From DASSLY01 sp035689185 (GTDB taxonomy: Bacteria > Actinomycetota > Actinomycetes > Actinomycetales > Dermatophilaceae), in contig DASSLY010000046.1 of assembly GCA_035689185.1 (NCBI GenBank), positions 1 through 62,821 of the forward strand: 62,821 nt of DNA. The letters are read 5' to 3'. Position numbers and translations under genes: made by a program. A model generated the notes under the pieces. That model was not told the origin of the DNA. It did no database searches and worked only from the letters and a program-made list of their open reading frames with translations. Each line of letters begins with the position of its first letter. The stretch's first letter is position 1. Below, piece after piece: positions 8,859 to 17,206 of this stretch.

Positions 8859-9893
8859 TCAGAAGTCGTCGTCGAAGCGGACGGTGCCGGAAACGCCGAC
8901 CTGGTAGGCCGAGACGCGCCGCTCGAAGAAGTTCGACACCTCCTGCACGTCCTGCAGCTCCATGAACGCGAACGGGTTCGCCGATCCGTAGAGCGCTGCC
9001 ATGCCCAGCTGGGCCAGCCGGCGGTCCGCGACGTGCTGCAGGTAGGAGCGCATGTCGGCGATCGACATCCCGGCGACGCCGTGCACCAACAGGTCCTCGG
9101 CGAAGGCGACCTCGCACTCCACTGCTTCGGACACCATGTCGCGGACCTGCCGTTCCATGTCCGCGTCGAACAGGCCTGGCTCCTCGGCCCGAACCGTCTC
9201 GACCACGTCGAAGGCGAACGCCATGTGCATCGACTCGTCCCGGAAGACCCAGTTGGTGCCCGAGGCGAGTCCGTTGAGCAGGCCTCGCGAGCGCAGGAAG
9301 TACACGTAGGCGAACGCGCCGTAGAAGAACAGCCCCTCGATGCAGGCGGCGAAGCAGATCAGGTTCAGCAGGAAGCGCCGCCGCTCCTCGGCCGTGGCGA
9401 GAGCGCGCAGGTCGAAGACCGAGTCGATCCAGGTGAAGCAGAAGTCGGCCTTGCGGCGGATCGAGGGGATGCTCTCCACCGCCGCGAACGCCTCGAACCG
9501 GTCGGTCTCGTCGGGCAGGTAGGTGTCGAGCAAGGTCAGGTAGAACTGGACGTGCACCGCTTCCTCGAACAACTGTCGCGACAGGTACAGCCGGCCCTCC
9601 GGGGAGTTGACGTGCTGGTAGAGGTTGAGCACGAGGTTGTTGGCGACGATCGTGTCGCCGGTGGCGAAGAATGCGACCAGGCGGTTGACCAGGTGGCGCT
9701 CGGCAGGTGAAAGACGTTGCAGGTCCTTCAGGTCCGAGTGCAGGTCGACCTCCTCGACGGTCCAGGTGTTCTTGATCGCGTCCCGGAACCGGTCGTAGAA
9801 GTGCGGGTAGCGCATCGGGCGCAGGGTGAGGTCCATGCCCGGGTCGAGCAGCATCGGCGGCCGGGTCCGAGCGCCGCTGTCGGAGAGCGTCAT
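8859..9893 (-). CDS. nrdB: ribonucleoside-diphosphate reductase, beta subunit (class Ia)
   Basis: R2 subunit that holds the diiron-tyrosyl radical cofactor for dNTP synthesis; 344 residues. Counting from the ATG at 9893, the metal ligands are D80, E111, H114, E186, E220 and H223, with spacings (31 and 34) matching the classical R2 protein. A Tyr sits at 118, in the radical position (E-A-V-H-V-Q-F-Y), so this looks like a Tyr-radical class Ia enzyme, not the Phe-containing Ic type. The start overlaps the nrdA stop (ATGA); an ATG six bases upstream is an alternative. It lies downstream of a B12 riboswitch and a frameshifted nrdA. Confidence 0.95.
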   Translation of the reverse strand: MTLSDSGARTRPPMLLDPGMDLTLRPMRYPHFYDRFRDAIKNTWTVEEVDLHSDLKDLQRLSPAERHLVNRLVAFFATGDTIVANNLVLNLYQHVNSPEGRLYLSRQLFEEAVHVQFYLTLLDTYLPDETDRFEAFAAVESIPSIRRKADFCFTWIDSVFDLRALATAEERRRFLLNLICFAACIEGLFFYGAFAYVYFLRSRGLLNGLASGTNWVFRDESMHMAFAFDVVETVRAEEPGLFDADMERQVRDMVSEAVECEVAFAEDLLVHGVAGMSIADMRSYLQHVADRRLAQLGMAALYGSANPFAFMELQDVQEVSNFFERRVSAYQVGVSGTVRFDDDF

Positions 9894-12276
9894 TGGCATG
9901 CCTCGCAGCTCTCGGGCCGGTCCAGGGAGCAGGCCACGGTCTCGGCTGCGGAGTCCGGGGCCGGGATCAGGCCGACCGTGGCCTGCTGGATCCGGGTGGC
10001 CGGCCGGGACCTCAGGTAGTACGTCGTCTTCAGCCCGGACTTCCAGGCATGGAGGTACATCGAGCTGAGCTTGCCGATCGATGGTGTGGCCACGAACAAG
10101 TTGAGCGACTGGCTCTGGTCGACGTAGGGCGAGCGTTCGGCCGCCATGTCGACCAGGCACCGCTGCGGCAGCTCCCAGGCGGTGCGGAACAGCTCGCGCA
10201 CCTCCGGCGGCAGCTCGGCCAGCCCTTGCACCGAGCCGTCGGCGCGCTTGATGGCGTCCCGGGTGGCCGGCGTCCACAGCCCGCGTGCCTTGAGCTCGGC
10301 CACCAGTGCGCCGTTGACCTGGAGGAACTCCCCGGACAGCGTCTCTCGCTTGAACAGGTTGGAGACCTGCGGCTCGATGCACTCGTAGCAGCCGGCGATC
10401 GAGGCGATGGTCGCTGTCGGGGCGATCGCGATGAGCAGCGAGTTGCGCAACCCGGTGGCGGCGATCCGCGCCCGCAGCGTCTCCCAGCGCTGTGCCTGGG
10501 TGCCGGTGACACCCCACAGGTCCGGCTGTAGCTGCCCTTGCGCGGCCCGGGTTTCGGCGAAGGCCGGGTGTGCGCCGTAGCGCTCGGCCAGGTCGGCCGA
10601 GGCCTCCAGGGCGGTCAGGTAGACCTCCTCGGCCAGCCGGGTCGACAGCTCGCGGGCAGCGGGTGAGTCGAACGGCATACGCAGCGCGAAGAAGACGTCC
10701 TGCAGGCCCATGACTCCCAGCCCGACGGGGCGCCAGCGCGGATTCGAGGCTGCCGCCTGCGCGCTCGGGTAGTAGTTGATGTCGATGACCCGGTCCAGGA
10801 ACGGCACCGCGGTGCGGACTGTCCCGCGCAGCGCCTCCCAGTCCACTTCGCCGTCACGAAGGTGTCGCGCCAGGTTGACCGAGCCCAGGTTGCAGACGGC
10901 AGTCTCGGTGTCGCTGCTCACCTCGACGATCTCGGTGCACAGGTTGGACAGGTGCACGACGTTGTCCCGCAGCAGCGTCTGGTTGCACTTGGCGTTGGCG
11001 GTGTCCTTGAACGTCATCCAGCCGTTGCCGGTCTGGGCGAGCGTGCGCATCATCCGGGCGTAGAGGTCACGCGCCTTGACCTGCCGGACGTACCGGCCCT
11101 GCTCCTCGGCCTGCCGGTAGGCCACGTCGAAGGCCTCGCCCCACAGGTCGGGCAGTTCCGGTGCGACGTCGGGGTCGACCAGCGACCACATCTGGTCGGC
11201 CTCGACCCGCGCATGAACTCGTCCGGTATCCAGTTCGCCAGGTTGAGGTTGTGCGTCCGGCGGGCGTCCTCACCGGTGTTGTCGCGCAGCTCGAGAAACT
11301 CCTCGATGTCGGGATGCCACGGCTCGAGGTAGACGCACGCCGCGCCCTTGCGTCGGCCGCCCTGGTTGACGGCCGCCACCGACGCGTCCAGGGTCCGCAG
11401 CCACGGCACGATCCCGTTGGACTGTCCGTTCGTGCCACGAATCAACGCGCCCCGTGAGCGAATTCGCGACCAGGCCACGCCGATGCCGCCGGCGAACTTG
11501 GACAGGCTCGCAATCTGGGCGTACCGCTCGTAGATCGAGGCCAGCTCGTCCCGCGGCGAGTCCACGAGGTAGCAGGAGGACATCTGGGTGTGCCGCGTGC
11601 CAGAGTTGAACAGCGTCGGTGAGCTGGGCAGGTAGGCCAGCGAGGACATCAGCCGGTAGAAGTCGATCGCCTCGGCCGGGGTGCGGGACAGCCCGCAGGC
11701 CACCCGGAGCAGCCAGTACTGCGGCGTCTCGACGACCAACCTGCTGCTGGGATGGCGCAGCAGGTAGCGGTCGTACACGGTCCGCAGCCCGAAGTACTCG
11801 AAGCCGCGGTCTGCGGACTCGTCGATGGCGAAGTCCAGCTTGCGGGCGTTGTCTTTGACGAACCGGGCTGTCTCCTCCCCGATCAGTCCCTCCGCGTGGC
11901 CGAGGCTGACCGCCTGACTGAACGAGGCGATGCCCTGGCCGCGGACCTCCTTGTCGATGTAGGACGCCAGCAGCCGGGCGGCGAGCCGGGAGTAGCCGGG
12001 CTCGACGGCCATCATCTCGGCGGCCGTCTGGATGGACAGGCGGTCCAGCTCAGCGGTCGTCGCGCCGTCATACAGGCCGCTGATCGTCTTGGTGGCCACC
12101 CGCATCGGGTCGACCTCGTCGAGGTCGTGCGCCCAGCGCTCGACCGCGCGGACGATCTTGTTGACGTCGACCGGCTCGGTGTCGCCGTTGCGCTTGCGCA
12201 CCTGCATGACCTGACGGCGGGCTGTGCCCGCCTCGATGCCTGCGGCGGGGGCGGGTCGGGTGTCGTTGACCATCAT
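9890..12276 (-). pseudogene. nrdA: ribonucleoside-diphosphate reductase, alpha subunit, frameshifted
   Basis: Large catalytic subunit of class Ia ribonucleotide reductase, about 795 residues in two frames. The N-terminal part (12276 to about 11212) has an ATP-cone (VRKRNGDTEPVDVNKIVRAV) for allosteric control and the SSCYLVD Cys region. The C-terminal part (about 11205 to 9890) has CNLGSVN, the GCYECIEPQVSNLFKR block and the terminal CEAC redox pair. At 11205-11214 the frame breaks after NWIPDEFMR: one C is missing from the codons expected for M-R-R-V-E-A-D. Everything else is intact, so this is either a recent mutation or a sequencing error. Start chosen at 12276 (GAGGAGAG upstream); 12273 is an alternative ATG. 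Confidence 0.9.
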
Positions 12277-12404
12277 GGCTCTCTCCTCGCGAGCTGGTCG
12301 GTGAGGTCCGCGGAGAGGGCAGCGCGGCAGCGGCGACGGCGAGTCGCCTGGTGCCGTCCGCCAACCCTCGTGGCTTCGGACCACCGCGCACGGGGTGCGT
12401 GGTG

Positions 12405-12600
12405 CGCTGGCAGGTCTTCGGACTCACGGGCACGGGTCGCGGCGCGCCTCGACCCAGCTACTGGCCGTCGCTTCCCAGACGCGGGCGTCCAGTGCTTGAT
12501 GACGGCGGTCGTTCCCGTTCACCGCTGCGGGGCAGTCCCGGTCTCACACCGGGTTCCCTGTTGCCTCGGCCCGCCTGGATGGCGGGCCGAACCAGCTGCA
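12405..12600 (-). promoter_or_regulatory. cobalamin (B12) riboswitch upstream of nrdAB
   Basis: Read on the minus strand, 12558-12520 gives GGGAACCCGGTGTGAGACCG then GGACTGCCCCGCAGCGGTG, the hallmark core of cobalamin riboswitches. Further on come CTGGGAAGCGACGGCCAGTAG and, at 12425-12407, GAGTCCGAAGACCTGCCAG, the conserved closing box. The element lies in the nrdA leader, ending about 130 bases before the start codon. In Streptomyces a B12 riboswitch is known to repress the class Ia nrdABS operon, so the same logic is likely: class Ia is switched off when B12 can support the class II enzyme. Boundaries are approximate. Confidence 0.93.
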
Positions 12601-12604
12601 GGAG

Positions 12605-12651
12605 ACACCATATGCCGGGGCTTGCCGCAAAACGAGCACCACATCTTGTGT
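12605..12651. promoter_or_regulatory. tandem NrdR-like boxes in the nrdAB promoter
   Basis: The 16-mers at 12636-12651 (GCACCACATCTTGTGT) and 12605-12620 (ACACCATATGCCGGGG) resemble the NrdR consensus acaCwAtATaTwGtgt. The first matches best in its right half and the second in its left half. Their starts are 31 bases apart, the usual spacing of paired NrdR boxes. A possible minus-strand -10 element (TATGGT) overlaps the second box. NrdR itself is not in this window. The call is pattern-based. Confidence 0.5.
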
Positions 12652-12730
12652 CGGCGTGTCGTGTCGCGGCGTCGCGTGGCGCGCGTGCGGACCGGGCCCG
12701 GTATGCGGCTCGGTCAGCGAAGGAGCCGGG

Positions 12731-13105
12731 TCAGGTCCACAGGGCGTGCGCGAGGGCGGCGCCGGCGAACGCGGCGCCCAGCCCGGCGGCGATGCTCGCG
12801 ACGATGTTGAGCGCCGCGAACAGGGAGGCGTCCTGCTCCACCAGGCGCAGCGTCTCGTAGGAGAACGTGGAGTAGGTCGTCAGGGCGCCGCAGAAGCCGG
12901 TCCCGAGCGCCAGCTGCAGCTGGGCCGAGGCCCCGCCGGCCGCGACCGCGCCCACCAGGATGCCCAGGACCAGCGAGCCGACAACGTTGACGGTGAACGT
13001 GCCCCAGGGGAAGACCGCGTCGTGGCGGGACTGGATCGCACGATCGGTCAGGTAGCGCAACGGGGCTCCTACCGCCGCGCCGACGGCCACCAGCAGCAGG
13101 TTCAC
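12731..13105 (-). CDS. crcB: fluoride channel protein (CrcB/Fluc), second copy
   Basis: A 124-residue four-helix membrane protein. VGAAVGAPLRYLTDRAI, WGTFTVNVVGSLVLGILVG and GTGFCGALTTYSTFSYETL are the canonical Fluc motifs, including the central Asn and the TTYSTF sodium/fluoride-pathway segment. The GTG start at 13105 overlaps the stop of the DUF190 gene (GTGA). With the paralogue at 13485-13976 it probably forms a heterodimeric channel, since many actinobacteria encode pairs of Fluc halves. Function: export of cytoplasmic fluoride. Confidence 0.92.
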   Translation of the reverse strand: MNLLLVAVGAAVGAPLRYLTDRAIQSRHDAVFPWGTFTVNVVGSLVLGILVGAVAAGGASAQLQLALGTGFCGALTTYSTFSYETLRLVEQDASLFAALNIVASIAAGLGAAFAGAALAHALWT

Positions 13106-13488
13106 CGGGGGCGCTCGTCCTGGCCCGTCCCGTGTGTGCCCGAGCCGTCCGGCTGCTCCCGGCCCACGTAGCGGATGACCTCGCAGTCGTCCAGGACCAC
13201 CAGGCCCTCGGTGACCAGCTCGTCCAGCTGCGGCAGGAACTCCCGGATCCGGTCGTGGCTGTCGATGATGACGATCACGACCGGCAGGTCCTCGCTCAGG
13301 CTGAGCAGCCGGGAGGTGTGGATCCGGCTGGTCGCGCCGAACCCCTCGACGCCGTGCAGCACCGTGGCACCGGCGAGCCCGGCCCGATGGGCCCGGTGCA
13401 CGATCTCGGCGAAGAGCGGCCGGTGGTGCCAGCGGTCGGACTCCCCGACCAGGACCGTGAGCCGCAGTGCCGGACCCGAGAGCCTCAT
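13102..13488 (-). CDS. DUF190 family protein
   Basis: A 128-residue soluble protein with the DUF190 pattern: LRLTVLVGESDRWHHRPLFAEIVHRAHRAG followed by GATVLHGVEGFGATSRIH and LPVVIVIID; key blocks are the GExDRW start and the G-x-EGFG-x-x-S-x-I-H string. The fold is PII-like. It sits between the two crcB genes, overlapping both by four bases, and DUF190 genes are often linked to crcB. Its likely role is to sense or gate fluoride export, by inference only. The start at 13488 gives an ATGA overlap with the upstream crcB. Confidence 0.85.
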   Translation of the reverse strand: MRLSGPALRLTVLVGESDRWHHRPLFAEIVHRAHRAGLAGATVLHGVEGFGATSRIHTSRLLSLSEDLPVVIVIIDSHDRIREFLPQLDELVTEGLVVLDDCEVIRYVGREQPDGSGTHGTGQDERPR

Positions 13489-13976
13489 CGCTTCCTCCGT
13501 TCGACCAGCCGGCGGGTGCCCGCGGCGGTGCCCCATACGGCGACCAGCGCCCCGAGCGGGGTGGCGAGCAGGTAGGCGAGCCCCGCTGCGGCGTGACCGG
13601 TGGTGGTGAGCCGTTGAACGTCGACGGCATAGGTGGAGAACGTGGTGAAGCCGCCGAGCAGCCCGGTGCCCAGGAACGGCCGGAGCAGTCGATGCCCGGT
13701 CCACACGTCGGAGACGAGGACCATCAGGATGCCGATCAGGGCGCACCCGACGAGGTTGATCCCCAACGTGGTCGCCGGGAACCTCGCCGCATCCGTGGGC
13801 CAGGCCTGGCCGATGCCGTAGCGGGCGAGCGCGCCGGCCGCCCCTCCTGCGGCGACGACCGCCAGGACCGCGGCCTCGTCACGCCGGACTGGGCGGCCCC
13901 GTGCCAGGCGCAGGTCGACGTCGGCACCCGCCCGCGCCTGCGGCGGTCGCTCCGGCACGTACGACCCTCCCGACAC
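13485..13976 (-). CDS. crcB: fluoride channel protein (CrcB/Fluc), first copy
   Basis: A 163-residue Fluc protein with an N-terminal extension of about 35 polar residues before the first helix. Motifs: GGAAGALARYGIG, FPATTLGINLVGCALIGIL, GTGLLGGFTTFSTYAVD. The GTG start at 13976 gives the longest form; a later start near the first helix is possible. First gene of the crcB-DUF190-crcB operon. Only 25 bases separate it from the upstream symporter gene, and I see no fluoride riboswitch there. Confidence 0.9.
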   Translation of the reverse strand: MSGGSYVPERPPQARAGADVDLRLARGRPVRRDEAAVLAVVAAGGAAGALARYGIGQAWPTDAARFPATTLGINLVGCALIGILMVLVSDVWTGHRLLRPFLGTGLLGGFTTFSTYAVDVQRLTTTGHAAAGLAYLLATPLGALVAVWGTAAGTRRLVERRKR

Positions 13977-14001
13977 GTCGCCCCATACTCGCAGACGGGG
14001 G

Positions 14002-15639
14002 TCAGTGGACCGGAGTCCGCTGGTCGAGGACCCGCTCCACGCCAGGGTCGCCGATGTCGGCGAAGTAGTCCGCCTGCGCGGTGATGTCGGTCCCGTTGCT
14101 GAGCTTCATCGCGGTGAAGACGAAGGTCAGGACAACCGCGACGATCACGTTCAGCGCCAAGGAGGTCAGCCCGATATACCCGGCCTGTCCCAGCCCAGGC
14201 ACCACGGCGAGGGAGTTCGCGAACGGCCGCACAGTGCACGCGGTGCACGAGCCGTATGCGGTGCTCGTGCCGTAGACCATCCCGACGACCCAGCCGGCCA
14301 GCAGGGCCCACCGGTGGAACCACCGGGTGAACAGGCCGAACACGATGGCGGGCAGCGTCTGCAGGATCCACACCCCGCCCAGCAGCTGGAAGTTCAGGGC
14401 GTTCTGCTTGTCCAGGACGAACACGAACAGCAGTGCGCCGAACTTGGTGATGAGAGAGACGATCTTGGAGACCCTGGTCTCGTCGGCGTCGGTCGCGTCG
14501 GGCCGCAGGTAGGCCTTGTAGACGTTGCGGGTGAACAGGTTCGCCGTCGCTATGGACATGATCGCCGCCGGCACCAGGGCACCGATCGCGATCGCCCCGT
14601 AGGCGATTCCCGCGAACCAGCCGGGGAACTGGTCCTCGAACAGCTGGGGGATGACCAGCTGGGGGTTCAGCGTGCCGTCGAGCGCCTTCGGCACCGTGCC
14701 GGCCTTGATGGCCATGTAGCCCAGCAGCGCGAGCAGCCCGAGCAGCAGGGAGTAGGCCGGAAGCAGGATCGCGTTGCGGCGCCCGGTGCTTCGGTCCTTC
14801 GAGCTGAGCGTCGCGGTGACGCAGTGGGGGTACATGAACAGTGCCATCGCCGAGCCCAGCGCCAGCGACGCGTAGGCCCAGTACTGCGACGTGGCGGGGA
14901 TGAACACCCCTGTCGGCACAGCCGGGTTGGTCGCCGACGGCTTGGCCAGCTTGGCCTGTGCGGCGTCGAAGATGCTGCTCCAGCCGCCGAGCTTGGCCGG
15001 AAGGTAGATCACCGCGACGGCGATGACCAGGTAGATCAGGCCGTCCTTGACGAAGGCGATCATCGCGGGGGCCCGCAGCCCGGCGGAGTACGTGTAGGCC
15101 GCCAGGACGGCGAAGGCGATGAGCAACGGCAGGTCGCGCGCCACCGCGTTCGACCCGCCGAGCCCCACGACCTCCAGGACCGCTTGGATGCCCACCAGCT
15201 GCAGCGCGATGTAGGGCATGGTGGCCAGCATCCCGGTCAGCGCGACCACCAGGCTGAGGCTGCGGGTGCCGTATCGGCCGTGCACGATGTCGGCGGTGGT
15301 GACGTAGCCGTGCCGGTGCGCGACGGACCACATCCGGCCCAGGAAGAAGAAGATCACCGGGTAGAGCACGATCGTGTACGGCACGGCGAAGAAGCCCGCC
15401 ACGGCGCCGGTGGCCCACATGGCTGCCGGGACCGCGATGAACGTGTATGCCGTGTAGAGGTCGCCACCGAGCAAGAACCAGGTGGTCACGGTGCCGAAGC
15501 TCTTGCCGCCGAGCCCCCACTCGTGCAGGGACCCGATGTCGTCCGGGCGCCGCCAGCGCGCGGCCTGGAACCCCATCACCGTCACGAGGGCGAACAGGAT
15601 GACCAGGATGGACAGGGGCACCCAGTCGACGCCGGACAT
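14002..15639 (-). CDS. sodium:solute symporter, monocarboxylate permease-like
   Basis: A 545-residue member of the solute:sodium symporter family with about 13 membrane segments. The N terminus (ILFALVTVMGFQAARWRRPD, LHEWGLGGKSFGTVTTWFLLGGDLYTAYTF) and the segment GRMWSVAHRHGYVTTADIVHGRYG are typical of the MctP/MctC-type branch that takes up lactate, pyruvate or acetate. The start at 15639 overlaps the stop of the DUF3311 gene, and this DUF3311-SSS pairing is a common two-gene unit. Substrate assignment is by resemblance only. Confidence 0.85.
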   Translation of the reverse strand: MSGVDWVPLSILVILFALVTVMGFQAARWRRPDDIGSLHEWGLGGKSFGTVTTWFLLGGDLYTAYTFIAVPAAMWATGAVAGFFAVPYTIVLYPVIFFFLGRMWSVAHRHGYVTTADIVHGRYGTRSLSLVVALTGMLATMPYIALQLVGIQAVLEVVGLGGSNAVARDLPLLIAFAVLAAYTYSAGLRAPAMIAFVKDGLIYLVIAVAVIYLPAKLGGWSSIFDAAQAKLAKPSATNPAVPTGVFIPATSQYWAYASLALGSAMALFMYPHCVTATLSSKDRSTGRRNAILLPAYSLLLGLLALLGYMAIKAGTVPKALDGTLNPQLVIPQLFEDQFPGWFAGIAYGAIAIGALVPAAIMSIATANLFTRNVYKAYLRPDATDADETRVSKIVSLITKFGALLFVFVLDKQNALNFQLLGGVWILQTLPAIVFGLFTRWFHRWALLAGWVVGMVYGTSTAYGSCTACTVRPFANSLAVVPGLGQAGYIGLTSLALNVIVAVVLTFVFTAMKLSNGTDITAQADYFADIGDPGVERVLDQRTPVH

Positions 15640-15947
15640 CAGCGCTCCTCTCCTGCCCGCTTGGCCGACTCGGCGTCGCGGAACGCCTCCCGCTCGCGCT
15701 TGAGCAGCCAGAAGCTCACCCCGCAGATGCCGGCGGCGACGAAGACCCACAACAGCTGGTACCAGTAGAAGAACGGGAACCCGAACAGCCGCGGCTCGTC
15801 CCGGGCATAGGTCCCGACCAGCAGCGGCACCACGATGCCGGCCACCAGCAGGCCGGTCACCAGCCACTTCGTGGGGCTCATCCGCCACCGCGGGTCTGCT
15901 TCGCGTTCCGGCCCTTGTCCGCCCGGAGTCTTCGAGGTATCCGACAT
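15639..15947 (-). CDS. DUF3311 family small membrane protein
   Basis: A 102-residue protein with two hydrophobic segments (WLVTGLLVAGIVVPLLVGTY and FYWYQLLWVFVAAGICGVSF) separated by DEPRLFGFPFF, a DUF3311 hallmark. A GAGGAG ribosome site precedes the ATG at 15947; the frame is open further upstream but without such a site. It is coupled to the symporter gene by an ATGA overlap and is presumably its accessory subunit. Confidence 0.85.
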   Translation of the reverse strand: MSDTSKTPGGQGPEREADPRWRMSPTKWLVTGLLVAGIVVPLLVGTYARDEPRLFGFPFFYWYQLLWVFVAAGICGVSFWLLKREREAFRDAESAKRAGEER

Positions 15948-16101
15948 CGCCCGCTCCTCGCCGAGTTGGCCCGATCTCCACCTGCTACGGATCGGTAGGC
16001 ACCGTATACCCATCCGGAGGCGCCGCAACGTATGTCGCATCGGGCCGGTCGCGCTGCCGGTGTGGCGGGCGCATGCTGGGCACGTCGACAAGGAGCGCGT
16101 C
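15948..16101. promoter_or_regulatory. divergent promoter region, symporter operon / amidohydrolase
   Basis: These 154 bases separate two divergently read genes, so promoters for both must lie here. A GTATAC-containing patch near 16002-16008 is the most AT-rich part. I cannot assign -35/-10 elements with confidence. The amidohydrolase ribosome site AGGAG is at 16091-16095. Confidence 0.4.
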
Positions 16102-17187
16102 ATGGCCTACCGGATGAGCGGCTGGATCCTGCCCAGTGGTGACCGGCGGGACGTCTACGTGGTCGGCCGAAACCTGACGTTCGAGCCGGTCGAGGGGGCG
16201 GTCACCCTGCTGGAGGAGGCGTGGCTGCTCCCGGGTCTGGTCGACGTGCACGCCCACCTGTCGTTGGGCAGCCCGGCCCCGGCCGGCGCCGGGCCGCGGG
16301 AACGGGTGCTGGCAAGCGGCCGGGCACAACTCGGCGCGGGCGTGCTCGCACTCCGTGAACCGGGCAGCCCGGAGTACAGCTCCACCGGTGTCGGGCCGGC
16401 CGATGGTGTCCCCCGGACGTTCACCGCCGGCCGCTTCCTGGCGCCGCCGGGCAAGTACTTCCCCGGCCTGGCGCGGGAGGTCGACGAGGACGGGTTGCCC
16501 GACGCGGCCGTGGAGGAGCTTCGCGCAGGCGGGGGGACGTGGGCCAAGGTCATCGGCGACACCCCGCTCGGCGGCGATCGGTTGAGCAGGACCTTCGCCG
16601 ACGACGCACTCGCCGAGGCCGCCAGCCGGGTGCATGCAGCGGGGGGCCGCATCGCGGTTCACTGCTCCCTGCCGGAGGTCATCCAGGCCGCGATCGAGGC
16701 CGGCTTCGACTCGCTGGAGCATGGCAGCTTCCTCGGAGCGGACCAGGTGCCTGCGGCGTCGGCGGCCGGGGTGGCTTGGGTGCCGACCCGGACCATCGAA
16801 GCCGGGGTCCGTGGCTTGGTTGCCGAGGCGGGCTTCAGCCCGGTCGGGATCAGCCAGGTCGAAGACGGGTTCGCGCGGCAGCCGGACGTCCTGTGCCAGG
16901 CCGTTGACGCGGGTGTCGCTGTCCTGGCTGGGACCGACGCCGGGATGGGCCCCCACGGCATGATCCGCGGCGAGGTCCAGCTGCTGCTGGAGGCCGGCCT
17001 GGCGCCCGAGACCGCCGTGGGGGCGGCATCGTGGGCGGCCCGTGCCTTTCTCCGCCTGCCCGGCCTGGACGAAGGGGCTCCGGCCGACGTCGTGGCCTAC
17101 CGGGACAACCCGCTGCGGGACGCGCGCGTCTTGGGCGACCCAAGCCTCGGCCTGCTGGACGGGCAGCTCGTCTTCGACCATCGGTGA
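16102..17187 (+). CDS. metal-dependent amidohydrolase
   Basis: A 361-residue amidohydrolase-superfamily protein. Likely metal or catalytic residues are H50 and H52 (VDVHAHLS), K149 (WAKVIGD), H187 (IAVHCS), H207 (LEHGS) and D279 (LAGTDAG), the complete binuclear set. The Lys is in the carbamylation position. The closest broad relatives are imidazolonepropionase-like or prolidase-like hydrolases; the true substrate is unknown. Start at 16102 follows AGGAG. It is read away from the symporter operon, and one may feed substrates to the other, but that is speculative. Confidence 0.85.
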   Translation: MAYRMSGWILPSGDRRDVYVVGRNLTFEPVEGAVTLLEEAWLLPGLVDVHAHLSLGSPAPAGAGPRERVLASGRAQLGAGVLALREPGSPEYSSTGVGPADGVPRTFTAGRFLAPPGKYFPGLAREVDEDGLPDAAVEELRAGGGTWAKVIGDTPLGGDRLSRTFADDALAEAASRVHAAGGRIAVHCSLPEVIQAAIEAGFDSLEHGSFLGADQVPAASAAGVAWVPTRTIEAGVRGLVAEAGFSPVGISQVEDGFARQPDVLCQAVDAGVAVLAGTDAGMGPHGMIRGEVQLLLEAGLAPETAVGAASWAARAFLRLPGLDEGAPADVVAYRDNPLRDARVLGDPSLGLLDGQLVFDHR

Positions 17188-17206
17188 CAGCCGAGAGGGG
17201 CCGGTG

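Noticed and set aside
7992..9710. 572-codon plus-strand frame over the membrane protein and nrdB
   Set aside because: It crosses two clear minus-strand genes and has no recognisable sequence.
8859..10517. 552-codon frame as nrdB
   Set aside because: The first 200 codons are antisense-like or out of frame with nrdA; the real nrdB starts at 9893.
13977..14001. fluoride riboswitch before crcB
   Set aside because: Only 25 bases lie between the genes and no conserved core is visible.
14005..15768. 587-codon plus-strand frame over the symporter gene
   Set aside because: It is antisense to a clear transporter; composition is Gly/Arg/Gln/His-rich as expected for a shadow frame.
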